A stretch of 64,000 nt of DNA from Alisma plantago-aquatica (lineage: Eukaryota; Streptophyta; Magnoliopsida; Alismatales; Alismataceae), in the NCBI GenBank assembly GCA_963693085.1, contig OY856413.1, positions 747,518,556 through 747,582,555 of the forward strand, written 5' to 3'. Below the pieces are notes generated by a model, which saw only the letters and a list, made by a program, of their open reading frames with translations, searched no databases and had not been told where the DNA came from. A program made the position numbers and the translations under genes. How positions within the stretch are numbered: the first letter of the stretch is position 1; every line of letters starts with the position of its first letter. Shown in pieces: positions 1 through 11,938 of the stretch.

Positions 1-1100
1 TCTATAATAGGAATGTATACACATGCTAATTTTGGTTTGACTAATAGACATGATGTGTTCCTAGGATGAATACTCAACTTTGGGGACCAAGTATATCAAT
101 CGAGTTATCCTTAGGTGTGGAGATCAAGTATGTACATCCTCTATTTTATTTTGGGCATTTTTTGACTTAAACCTACATTTCTTTTAATGAGGCATCTCTT
201 GAACTTTTAATTCTATTTGAAATTCATTTACTTGGACATTCATAATTTTGTTCTTTATTCATTACATTCATGTGGTTGATGAACTACTCTTTTAATATGG
301 GTTCTTGGATCCCTCTTACTGTGGTTGTCTTTTTAGGTGAAATTGACTAAAATGATAGTCTCGCCACTCTATTTATGCATGCTGCATGTTTGACTAGAAT
401 ATCTAGAATAGTGGTGCTTATGTACAACCATACTTATATAGGGCATGTGTTTCCGCCCGGGGTGTGCATATTCACCCTTATTTATTTTTAGGCCATGATC
501 CTATGGTGTTATGGCCCTATTTTAGGTATATTTAGTCTAAATTTTTATGCATGCAAATATTTGTTATTTTAATATGAATCGGTGGATGATTGTTTTGACA
601 AGACACTTTTTTATTATCATGCTTGTAATATGAATTTTATATGCCTCATTTCTTTGTTACATTTCTCTTGAACTTACCTAATTGCAAATAGCCCCCTTCT
701 AATGGGAGAATCTCTTTTTGCACATTTACCCCAATATAATGCCCAAAGTTTATTATGTGTACATACTCAACCTTTGCTGACCTCTATGTTGTTTCCTATG
801 TTCTGGGTGATGTTCCCTTCCACCCAGGTTTAAGTACATTGGAAGACAAGAGCTCAAAAATATCACCAACATGATATGGACTTAAGGATAGCTTGGAATG
901 GTCGGGTTACCCTCTGCTACTGGCTTTAGTTGTACTTAGTTAAAGTTTTTTTTTGTAAATCACCTATTATGGTGAGGAACAATTGTATAAATGAATCATG
1001 AAGTAACTTTTTAATAGTTTTGTTTCTGTTGCTTTATTATTACATGGCTCTTGTATTATATCATTTTGAGTGGATCCCCTTTCAGATCTCACTCTTTACA
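1..1100 (+). repeat. 5' LTR, 3' part only
   Basis: Corresponds to the last 1100 bp of the 3' LTR at 5644-6743. It ends ...ctctttaca, with the PBS three bases later. The upstream roughly 2.7 kb of this LTR lies before the window. Confidence 0.85.
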
Positions 1101-1103
1101 AAA

Positions 1104-1116
1104 TGGTATCAGAGCC
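1104..1116 (+). other. Primer binding site, initiator tRNA-Met type
   Basis: tggtatcagagcc follows the LTR end by 3 bp. This is the usual plant LTR-retrotransposon PBS complementary to the 3' end of initiator tRNA-Met. Confidence 0.85.
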
Positions 1117-2456
1117 AAAGCAGTCGGTAACTTGACTATTTCAAGTTATCCTATATTGTTCCTTCATTAGGTACGTAGGTGACCCTTTACATATAATTGA
1201 CATACCTAATCTTGAGTAGTGGAATACCAAATAGGGCTTCAATCCCTATCTAATTTGGTGATTTTCACTCCCCAAACCACGTGTGGTCAAGACTCAATTT
1301 TTGGGAACCCTAGTTAGTCCTACACCCTTTATGGAGTACATAATTTCCCTACATAGGGGTTATAATTGTGGTCATTAGATTCTATTTCCCAACCTTATGG
1401 GATGATAGTTCATAAATAAAATGTAGGTTGTCTTGAACACTCATAGGATCAACCGAATTACCATTTGGGCCCTTTCCTTTGTTGTTTCATTAGGATGCCT
1501 CATATACGACTACAAGGAGAGTTGAGCACGTATGGAGGATAAACATAGAACTCTGAAATAAGTTGATGAATGGTGATGATTCCCTTGATGCTAGGTGATT
1601 GAATTAATTATCTATATTATAGTTAGGCATGCCTTACCTTCACATGAGTATGTCCACATAGCTCTACCTAAATTCATCTAAGAGTTGGATATCATCTTCA
1701 TTGAGATTGTTATGCCTCATACATGAGAATTAGTTGTGGAAAGCTATAAGTTTTGGTAGATATCCATAGTATTCACCCTTCTCATCTCCAATAGTATACT
1801 TGTTCAATGTGGTGATTAATTTGGGTAGCTTGACTATGTAGGGTACCTTTATATGTGAAGAATTATGGATGTAAACCAGATTATCTCTCCCTATAATGTT
1901 GGATAATCTTATGACCATTAGGTCTTGAGATGGTGCAATGTGAATTATGATTAAGGGTGATAGGGGGAATGGTGGTTATTGTTCCTTATTAGGATTTAAT
2001 AGAAGTTGATCATAAGGAATGGGAAACCCTTCTCCCTCCTAATCTATAAGACTTGAGATGATTTTGTCATACATTTGTATGATTGAGGAATTAGAAGATG
2101 TTGGTAGACTACAATGATGACAACATAATACTATAGGCATCATGTGGTGGGTAGGTGGTGGACTTGGTTCTCGAATTGATTTTAGGCACAAAGTTTGGAT
2201 TTTCATCATAATATTTTCATCATCAAACTTATTTTCATTATTAAATTATATGTATGAAAGAAAAAAAAATCATATTTTATCGATGGTTTTGGAACCAAGT
2301 TGCCATCACAAGGAAGTTTCAATTGTAGAGGAACCCTTGAAATGAAGAAGTACTTGACTGGAATGATGGACTTGAAACCCTAGGACAACTGTGGTGTAGA
2401 GAGTACGAAGAAGCCTTGGATACATAAGACCTAGGTCCACCCTTTTTGCCTCTCTA

Positions 2457-2519
<63 letters not shown>

Positions 2520-2950
2520 GATGATGATGATGATGATGATGATGACGACGACGACGATGATGATGAGTAGACGATGATGTTGTTGATGATGATGATGAGA
2601 TATTGATGATAATGACGATGATAATGATGATAAGGAAAATGATGTGGACCATGATCAAAGAATGGCAAAACTATGATAACATTGCGGGTAGCCCTGATTG
2701 ATACAAACTGGCTAACATAATCTAAGGTCTTGTTGTAACTTTTCTAGTCCAACATATCACATAATTAGATTAATGGACACATGATATATGGAGACATATG
2801 GCTTCACCATAAGAGTAGACTATAAGTGTGACATGAATAGTATGATATGACCCCCTACATTAAGTATACTAGAAATGTATAACTTGGTTAAGTTTATAAC
2901 TCAGTTTACCATAACAAAAGTGGATGGATTTTGAGGACGAAATCCCTTTT
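1117..2950 (+). other. Element interior without recognisable coding sequence
   Basis: AT-rich sequence in which all six frames are closed except for short frames and the repeat-encoded runs around 2460-2610. I find no zinc knuckle, RT or integrase motif. Near its end, frame 2927-2950 reads DFEDEIPF, which resembles the conserved C-terminus of chromovirus pol and is the only sign of the ancestor. Confidence 0.6.
2457..2612. repeat. (GAT)n trinucleotide microsatellite
   Basis: Near-perfect gat repeats from about 2457 to 2550 pass into interrupted gac/gat repeats to about 2612. They produce poly-Ser and poly-His frames on the minus strand, which are artefacts of the repeat and not genes. Confidence 0.95.
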
Positions 2951-2961
2951 AAGGGGTGGAG
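2951..2961 (+). other. Polypurine tract
   Basis: aaggggtggag lies directly before the LTR start tgttgtaac. It is the plus-strand primer site of the element. Confidence 0.75.
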
Positions 2962-5900
2962 TGTTGTAACATACTCGAATCCAGACCTATGTATTAAATC
3001 TCTCTTATTCTAAGGTCCTATTCCATTATGTTAACATATCGTATATTTTCGACAATACAAAGCACATTAAGAATAATTGGTGTTATGGATATATAAATAC
3101 CCTTAGTATTTAGTATGCAAGGTAAAATAATCATAATACTCTCAATAACAAGACTTAAGGAACACATATACCAAATGACATGCTTGGCTCTAATTTGACA
3201 TCCTAAAATATTCTTAGGGGTATAAGATGAAATAAATCAAATTAAAGTGTAATAAGTGTTAAAATGAATAAATACATTAAATGTATGATATACAAGTAAT
3301 GAAATCTTGTAATTAAACATCTTTAGAATGTGAAATTGATGGCACCATTGGATTTCTCACATGTTAATTGGTCTACTTATCAATTTTGGTATCAATCGAA
3401 CTTCAATTGCCCAACCATTTACTAGTTTGAATTCCTAACTTAGTATACACCCTTGTATTCATATTAATTACATTAATATGCCACCGTCTTTCTTTGTATA
3501 TGAGACACACTCCCCCTTGATGCGGTCAATGGACCCATGCCCTGCAAATCGCAACTTCCATGGTCAGGGCTCTTCTTCTCCACCTCCACTTCTTCTTCTC
3601 CCCTGATTCCTTGCCTCCTCTCCACTACCCATCTTCCCCTCTTCCCTTCCTCACTCTTCTGGTAGTGCACAAAAAAAACCTAGTCACCCCATCTTCTCTA
3701 TCACCGAGCCCTTGACGGAAACACAACACTAGGTAGAGCCCTGCATCACAGGTAGCGCTGCTGCCGCGTCTTCTCCCTCCTCTTTTCTTCCTTAACCTAG
3801 CCGTCACCCAACACTTCATAGCTCCTCTCTTCCACCTTGAATCCTTGGAAGCACTAGCCGTACTATCTACACTTTGTGCTAGTTATCAAGACAGATTGGT
3901 CGCTCACTGCCTCCATGACAATCGGGTGCCACCAACAACAAAGTCTCCCATGCGCCGTTAACTGCTCCCTCAACTTCCTGCCAGCATCGCCTCCTTCAAC
4001 ACCAGTGGAGCTGCCCTGCTTCTTTTCTTCCATCACCCTCTTCCCAACGACCATGACTGTTTGACTTGCCGCCATCTTCAACATTGGGCCGCCACCATCA
4101 CTCAGCTAGTCCTAGCCACCGAATCCTATACTTCTTCCATCTCAGAACCTACAATCATAGAGGACGATGCCACCTACAATCATAGACGCCACCTGCAATC
4201 ATAGATACCACCTACAACATACGGAGGCTACGTCCCTCAACCCTCATTGATTTGTAGGGCTGACTCCTCTTCTTCATCTTCTTCCTCTTCCTCTTCCTCC
4301 TGGTGCCCCACTATTAGATACAAGACCTACAACGGCCTGCCTCCTCACCCTCATCTCCCTATTCTTCATTTGTGGAGGTGCCATGGTTTGACCGAAAGAA
4401 CCCCTCGTGCACTCACACCTGGGCAAGCATATATCTTCCATGGTATGAACCTGTATCGCCACCATAAGCTACCAATTGACCTCCTCCTTCCCCATGAAAC
4501 CATCCCATCTTCAACCTCTACCCAGTCACTCATGTACCTCAAACCTGGTTTAAAGAGGAAAACGAGCCTTTTCATATTGGTACGTGATGCAGTAGATGAG
4601 ATTGATCTGCCATTACCAAGCTGGAGCCATGCATAGTCAAAGGAGTCGACATCCACATAGGGAGGAATCCAGTGCATTGGTAAGTGAATCAATCCATTAT
4701 TGTGACATATTTAAGGATACAACAAATAATATTGATGAAAAACAAAGGAGAGGATCACTTTCACAGATCTAATACATAATAACTTTCGGTAGATTAGCCT
4801 ATTCGAAGCCAATCACATTATAATAGTATCTATATTAGTCTATATGTGTATAATTTGGAAGTCTTGTACTACTATTAAGTTGATACCTAGAAATCTGAAG
4901 TTTTATTAAACTATCTTCTTAGTAATAGTTGTATGATTACGAATGTTGGTGTATGTGTGACACAAATTTGCATATCAATATATTCAATTCATGTGAACCT
5001 AATGATTCAATTTATTAGCAGTTACAAAATATTAGGGAACTATATTTTTGATTAAATACCCTAATAATTAGTGTGTTAACATATATGTATTGGAGTACAA
5101 ATGTTTAGGTATAATATGTAATTTTACTAATTTTAATAACTACATTTGAAACCCTCAATAGCTTTTGAGAAGCAAGCCCCCAAACTCACATACCAATATT
5201 TGGTGATGATTAGAATGTGTAGGGGTCTGAGTAATGCATTTAACTAGTGTCCAATTTGAATAAATCGACATATGGTAGAAAGAATAAGGAAGGTTAATTT
5301 TATAAGTATGTGTATGGGTTATTTTATGTTGGGAAAAGTACACTAATATATGAATGTATTCAATTTAAACCCTAGATGCCTCTAATTAGGATATTTTGAT
5401 TGAATAATATAACATGTAGCACATTCTTGACCTAGTTGACCAAATTGACATTTATGATATAAAGAGAGAAATGAATTACAAGACCCAAATTGAATGATAG
5501 CATATTTAACTTAAGCATATCTAGAGTTATATGACTAAATATGAACTTTAGAACTAAAATAGATATCTAATGGATCATATATTCACTTAAAAATCCTAAT
5601 ATGTCATTAGGTGATCGGGACTTGAATAAGAACAATATGAAAATCTATAATAGGAATGTATACACATGCTAATTTTGGTTTGACTAATAGACATGATGTG
5701 TTTCTAGGATGAATACTCAACTTTGGGGACCAAGTATATCAATCGAGTTAACATTAGGTGTGGAGATCAGGTATGTACATCCTCTATTTTATTTTGAGCA
5801 TTATTTGACTTAAACCTACATTTATTAAAATGAGGCATCTCTTGAACTTTTAATTCTATTTTAAATTCATTTACTTGGACATTCATACTTTTGTTCTTTA

Positions 5901-6743
5901 TTCATTATATCCATGTGGTTGATGAACTACTCTTTTAGTATGGGTTCTTGGATCCCTCTTACTGTGGTTGTAGTTTTAGGTGAAATTGACTAAAATGATA
6001 GTCTTGCCACTCTATTTATGCATGCTACATGTTTGACTAGAATATCTAAAATAGTGGTACTTATGTACAACCATACTTATATAGGGCGTGTGTTTCTGCC
6101 CGGGGTGTTCATTTCCACCCTTATTTATTTTTAGGCCATGGTCCTTTGGTGTTATGGCCCTATTTTAGGTATATTTAGTCTACATTGTTATGCATGCAAA
6201 TATTTATTATTGTAATATGAATCTGTGGATGGTTGTTATGGAAATACACTCTTTTATTATCATGCTTGTAATATGAAGTTTATATGCCTCATTTCTTTGT
6301 TACATTTCTCTTAAACTTACCTAATTGCAAATAGCCCCCTTCTTGTGGGAGCATCTCTTTTTGCACTTTTACCCCAATATAATGCCCAAAGTTTATTATG
6401 TAGACATACTCAGCCTTTGTTGACCTCTATGTTGTTTCCTATGTTCTGGGTGATGTTCCCTTCCACCCAAGTTTAGGTACATTGGAAGACAAGAGCTCAA
6501 AAAGATCACCAACATGACATGGATTTAAGGATAACTTGGAATGGCTAGGTTACCCTCTGCTACTGGCTTTAGTTGTACTTAGTTCAAGTTTTTTTTTGTA
6601 AATCACCTATTATGGTGAGGAACAATTGTACAAATGAATCATGAAGTACCATTGTAATAGTTTTGTTTCCGTTGCTTTATTATTACATGGCTCTTATATT
6701 ATATTATTTTAAGTGGATCCCCTTTGGGGTCTCACTCTTTACA
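2962..6743 (+). repeat. 3' LTR, 3782 bp
   Basis: Begins tgttgtaac after the PPT and ends tttaca, giving TG...CA termini. The last 1100 bp repeat the window start. It contains a C/T-rich low-complexity block around 3480-4330 that yields several spurious short frames on both strands, and a short degenerate tandem repeat at 4148-4220. An LTR of this size with a smaller interior is unusual and fits LARD-type elements. Confidence 0.8.
4148..4220. repeat. Short degenerate tandem repeat in the LTR
   Basis: Four imperfect units built on cacctacaatcatag, with spacing of roughly 20-27 bp. Confidence 0.6.
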
Positions 6744-7462
6744 AAAACTATTTGGAGGATTTAGCTAAATAGATTTTATTTCATGCTACAAAATTTAGTT
6801 TCCTATCTTGTAACACCTAAGTGAAGAGTTTATCTTTCATGTTGTTATCAAACTCTTTTCTATTTAGTGAAACTTATTAATTATACTTGGTTAATTGTTA
6901 AACAATAGATCATGTAATTATGATAATGACCATTGCCCTCTCGGTCTGCCTAAATAGGGGATAACAGGGGGGCATTACAATATCTCTTCTAAAGATGTGG
7001 TGGAACTTTTTCATTGTATTATGATCAAAGTAGTACAATCAGAAGCAAGATCTTTGTAGTCCACCTATTATACCTAACATTATAAAATCAGACACACAAT
7101 CCTTGAAAATGCAAGGATATACTAGCTATGAAACCAACATAGTTAATATACAAAAATAAAGTTTGCATGGTGGGACTTATAGAAAGAATGTTGACACTTT
7201 ATTGATACTTAAAAACATGTCATAAAAATCTTAGCATTTTATAAAGATTGGTTCCACAATGATTTTCAGTCAGCGATAGTCAAGATAAGTTCCTCAAAAA
7301 TAGCCACTTCAAAAGAAGCATGATATTGTGTGGTCTACATGAAGCACGATCCTAGCCACTTCCACATGAAGTGCAACACTAGCCACTTCCAAAGGAAGCA
7401 CGATTCTAAAAAATAACGGAAGATCTTTTTATTTCTAATGTTCAAGTTTCATCAACATATAT
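6744..7462. other. Intergenic spacer with a small tandem repeat
   Basis: AT-rich with no coding frame. At about 7295-7405 there are roughly four imperfect copies of a unit containing 'agccacttcc' and 'gaagcacgat'. The rest shows no recognisable feature. Confidence 0.5.
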
Positions 7463-8300
7463 CACTACTACAGTAATTGTCTATAGGGTTGGTTTTTTAA
7501 AGCGTGTAGCATCACTTTTTAACCGACTCCTAAGTGGTCTTTGCTATAGAATTTGATCTATAGGGTCGGTTTTTTAACCAAAGAAAACTGACCTTATATA
7601 GTAAAAACCGACCCAATAGGCTATAAAAAACTGACACAAGCCAGACAAGAAATTGTGCACGAGGCTGTAAGGTCGGTTATTCACACAAAAACCGACCCTA
7701 CAAAGGACCTGTTAGGTCGGTTATTTCAAAAATCCGACCCAATAGGGTAGTTGATCCCTGTGTTTTTAAGGTCGGTTGTTACCTAAAAACTGACCCAACA
7801 GACATACTGTAAGGTCAGTTTTAAACAAAAAAGTGACCCAAAAGACTAGCTTGCTAATCCAACAGAACTTCTAAGATCGGTTTTTCCTTAAAAACTGACT
7901 CTATAAGTTATCTGTAAGGACGGTTATCCACAAAAAAACCGACCGAAGAAGTTACAAAAAATAAGTTGTTGATCCCAGATCCTATAAGGTTGATTTTTTC
8001 TTAAAACCCGACCCTAGAGATCTACAAGGTCAGTTATTTAAAATGACCAACCCTATAGGTTAAAACAACCGACAAGACTAGCTTGCTTATCCAACAGAAC
8101 TTCTAAGATCAGTTATTCCTTAAAACCCGACCCTATAATTTATCAGTAAGGACGGTTATCCTAAAAAAACCGACCCAAGAAGTTACAAAAAATAAGTTGT
8201 TGATCCCAGATCCTATAAGGTCAGTTTTTTTCTTAAAACTCGACCTTAGAGATCTACAAGGTCAGTTATTTAAAATAACCGACCCTAGAGGTTGTATTTT
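7463..8300. repeat. CACTA left subterminal repeat array
   Basis: At least ten alternating copies of ggtcggtt-a/t tracts and their complement aaccgaccc. An internal tandem duplication of period 232 bp (7844-8075 and 8076-about 8297) starts at gactagcttgct in both units. It is rich in short hairpins. Confidence 0.85.
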
Positions 8301-8629
8301 TTTTTAAATCTGTAGAACAGAACAGAAATCTCCAGATCAAAACCTACAATAGAAAGTAGAGTTGCAAATGCTGTAAGCCAGAAAGTCATTCCAAAACCAC
8401 ACTTGCTAGCTTTTATGTCCATTCGAATTATCAATTTCCAAACCATACATTCATAACAAAAATGATTCATATATATATTCAGTTGAGACATGCATACACA
8501 TAGCACATCATAACATTCACAAAATGATAGATTTCAAGTCTGAGATGATATTAAAAATTAATGTCAGATACAAAAGTAAATTTAAAAGCACTCCAAAACC
8601 ACATACATAAATGGAGATGACGTATGCAT

Positions 8630-11600
8630 TCAATCCAATGCTATATTGACTTCATTTAGAAAAGCATCTGACCACTCTTCTCGGAATTCATTTAAGTCCT
8701 CAAGTGTGTAAGGATGAGTTGTAAAGATCTACAATAGAAATTGCACATGCTAATATTTTATAAAATGACTACAACTCACTTGTAAATTTATGATGCTATT
8801 CTTTATTACCTTATCTATAGTTTGAATGTCATGTGATGCTTGTTTGACAATAGATTGCATATATTTCATTACATAGTAGCCACAAGCCCAACCATTATTT
8901 TGTATATGACACTACACATAATGAATTATACTTAATGTTAGTAAACTACTATAAACAAAGTTGAGATAAGACTATAAGAGTTGACATGTAAGAGTTGAAA
9001 ATTAATACATATAAGACTAAGCAGTTGTCAAAGTAGCTACCTTGACATTTTTCAAAGTCAATGTCTTTAATTTTGTGGGTATTTGTCCTCCACCTACATG
9101 AATAGCCTTTATACCCCTATCAATTAAATGATAGTTGGTAAAATAGAAATTTTAAATAGAAATATCATGTTGAAGCATAACAAATGACTAAATTTATGCT
9201 TACTCCATAGTTGGCAATTTCAGTTTGTAGCCCCTTCCTATTTTTCCCAATGGGTGAAGATAATAAAGAGTCATCAATTTTGGGAAAACCACCAATAATT
9301 CCCAAATTCTAGATCTGAGTAAGAATAAAACAAACATTAAAATAAAGAAATTTATTCATTATTAAAATTATATTAAATAATAATACTTACTGGACATTAA
9401 AAGGAATTAGAATAATTTCCTTTCCCACACTAGAAAAATATTTAAATTCAGTAGAGAAGTACTCATTCACATCCTCAATATGTGTCTCCACCTGACTAGT
9501 GACTGAAGGAACTAAGAATCCAACATTATTTATATCAAAGTTTATGGCCTCGGTATATAAGTGGATGTATAACATTTGTAATTATTTTCATATATGGAAA
9601 TAAGTTAAAAATGTGTATTGGAATTTTCTATATTGATAGATCCTTAAATTATCCATACTTCTAATATCGAAGTATTTAGCCAATCATACCGGACAACTCT
9701 ATAATATCATCAAGAAAAATATAGTTGTCAAAGTCCCTCCCAGTTGCATCTTCTATTAAATTGACCAACATTTGTAATCCCGAGCTTTGGTTGGCTCAGT
9801 ATCGACACAAACATTTACATTTACTTCCCAACTGATCGAATGTGGATTCTGGAATAAAAGATGGTTTGGGAATAGGAGGATGACTAGTAGAATTTTTACT
9901 TTTTTGTTTGCAAACCTATTAATTAAATTACATACTTATATTAAACGAGTTCATATATGTAGTCAAATATGAAAAACATGGTAGAATTCAGGTATACCTT
10001 GTCATTGATAACCAAGTGTCTAGGCCAACCCACCATAGCACCCTCTTCTGCTTCAACTGTACTATATTCAGGATTAGGTATGGTTAGTGGTTTGTCTCCC
10101 ATTCCGCCATACACAAGATGGATGGACACACGACAAATGTCATCGGTAATTGGTTGGCAATGCAATGCACCACCAAGGTTGTATACCTTGCCCACTGCCA
10201 CAACATTATATTCTAGAACCTTCACTGCAAGTTTACCTTTCATACCAACCTCGAATTGAAATAATATAAGTTATATATGAAGCGGTAAACCAAATACCTA
10301 CTACAACTATATATATATATATATCATACTAATAACACAACATATAGAACAAACTTACTGCAAATTGTTGTGGTGGGTCATTGGGAGTGCTCCCACGACC
10401 TTCTACAGCTGGATCATGGGCTTCTACCTCATCATCTGATAGAGATGCACTGTTTGAATAGGTTGAGAAGGTTGAGTAGGCTGAAATGAAGACATTATTT
10501 CTTTTACTTTATGTGCTACTAATGCTTCAACTACCTCTTGTGTAAGACCTCTTATACGTCTTTTAGATTGCGAAGGGCCAAAAGACTTGATTCCTATGCC
10601 AGCTCCTAATCCCCTAACACGGCCAGGATGCTCCTTCGTACTAAGAGCAACTGATATTTCATCCATGCGGCCAGTTGGGATGAACTTTCCTTCCTTGCTT
10701 TGCTCATGGAGATCAATCTATTCATAGTTAATAAAAATATTAAATCACAATATCAATTAGATATAAATAAATCAACATTTGTGGGAGTTAGTCTTTACTT
10801 AGTTGGGATAAACCTACCATCTTTTGTGCCACCTCCTTAGTTGTAGGGTTGACAATTTCACCTGCTTGATTCTTTCTAGCATCAATCCACTGGAAGTGTT
10901 GGGGTGGACGCTTAGCTTGAGTTGTATTAGACTCTTTTCCAAAAGAGAGTTGCTTCTCTTGTAGTTGGCGGCAGAAGGCATAACCACCGGGCCCCAAGTA
11001 ATGGTCATGCACATTTTTGGCCCATCTTTCCTTTTAGGCCTCATGAATAGCCTGATCATTTAAAATGAGGTATTGCAATTTAGACTTGGCAAACATATAT
11101 AAAAAGATTCACCTCCTTAATTGTATAAAAAGATTCGTACAATACATCACAATCTTTATTACCTGAAACTCTTTCGATTTCCTAGATGCAACAAATCTTT
11201 CCCACACCTCAGGATCTATAAATATATATATGTATGTTGCTTTCTTCTTTTGTTTAGGATTATCTATAAATTACTTTTTGAGATATGTCTTAAAAGCCCT
11301 CCATCATACACCACAACGTTGTAGCACTTTTTTCTTGTGATCTTTTTCATTTAGATGAAAAAGACCCTATACATACAAAAGAAGCAATAATATTATTTTA
11401 ACAAGGATATGTTTTTCCAAGCAAACTAAATTAGAATCAATAAAAAACATATTAAAATAATATCACTTCAACTCACAGATATATCTTTCCATAGGAGGTC
11501 TTTTAAGGCATCAGAAACATCATGCCAATTTTATATATCTATTGCCACCTTACTACGCGTGGTCACCCCTACGTAATGCTTGAAAGCACTAGCATGTTCG

Positions 11601-11761
11601 CTAATAGGTGCTCCTATGACATAAAACTGGATTGGCAATTTCTCCCCTTTGGCCTTCATCTCCTGCAACCTACGCATCAGTGTGGGACCTCTACATTTCT
11701 TAGCATCACCACTACCATCCTCATGGTGCTCATGCTCAGAATGTTCATCTTCACTTGCCAT
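8630..11761 (-). pseudogene. CACTA second gene: Transposase_24-like N-terminal part with C-terminal Ulp1/C48 protease-like domain
   Basis: Leftward multi-exon gene, start codon at 11759-11761 (MASEDEHSEHEHHEDG). Recognisable segments follow in order. At about 11200 there is DPEVWERFVASRKSKEFQ. At 11010-10800 there is HYLGPGGYAF...WIDARKN, and at 10660-10430 TKEHPGRVRGLG; both are typical of plant Ptta/En/Spm 'Transposase_24'. At 10230-9990 lies a domain ending VGWPRHLV that resembles the transposon-associated DUF8039. The last five exons can be hand-spliced with GT-AG introns in one frame (9391-about 9575, 9205-9314, 9041-9116, 8811-8911, 8630-8728). They give a C48-like fold with IILIPFNV...LLVV...GWACGYYVMKYM. 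The Gln and Cys of the C48 site are present, but the His-Trp position reads Ile-Trp and the Asp position reads His. Upstream exons contain stops (for example HEA-stop-KERW near 11040). Confidence 0.75.
10302..10324. repeat. (AT)n microsatellite
   Basis: About 22 bp of alternating ta inside an intron of the CACTA second gene. Confidence 0.9.
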
Positions 11762-11938
11762 TTTAGAACAACCTGCAAGTATACATGATAAAAGAAACAT
11801 AAGAGTGATAATAAAAGCACAAGTGGTTGAATGATATATGATGTATATTTAAAGGATTACGTGCTTGAATGATAATAAAATAAATAATTCAAAGAATACA
11901 TGCCTCTAGTATTGGTTGAGTTGTTAGTCAAGTAAAAT

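Larger units (their letters stand above)
1..6743 (+). mobile_element. Non-autonomous long-LTR Ty3/gypsy derivative (LARD-like), 5' end outside window
   Basis: Bases 1-1100 match 5644-6743 colinearly over the same length. The left copy is followed by an initiator-tRNA-Met-type primer binding site, and the right copy is preceded by a purine-rich tract. This is the 5' LTR-PBS-interior-PPT-3' LTR layout of an LTR retrotransposon. The interior is only about 1.86 kb and holds no gag, protease, RT or integrase frame. A short remnant just before the PPT, reading DFEDEIPF, resembles the last residues of the chromovirus pol in the elements further right (DFGDEIPL). Inference: a non-autonomous derivative of a chromovirus that depends on proteins made by another copy. 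By eye, the LTRs differ at about 4-5% of sites in the first 200 bp. The TSD cannot be tested because the 5' end is missing. Confidence 0.8.

Noticed and set aside
2306..2668. Minus-strand frames with long poly-Ser and poly-His runs
   Set aside because: They are translations of the (GAT)n microsatellite in three frames. There is no conserved domain or flanking gene structure.
3473..4692. Overlapping frames of 60-130 residues on both strands in a C/T-rich block
   Set aside because: They lie inside an LTR, overlap each other, and show only low-complexity composition.
7463..8300. CRISPR-like array because of regularly recurring short repeats
   Set aside because: The units are degenerate, alternate in orientation and end at a CACTA terminus in a plant genome. 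They are transposase-binding repeats.
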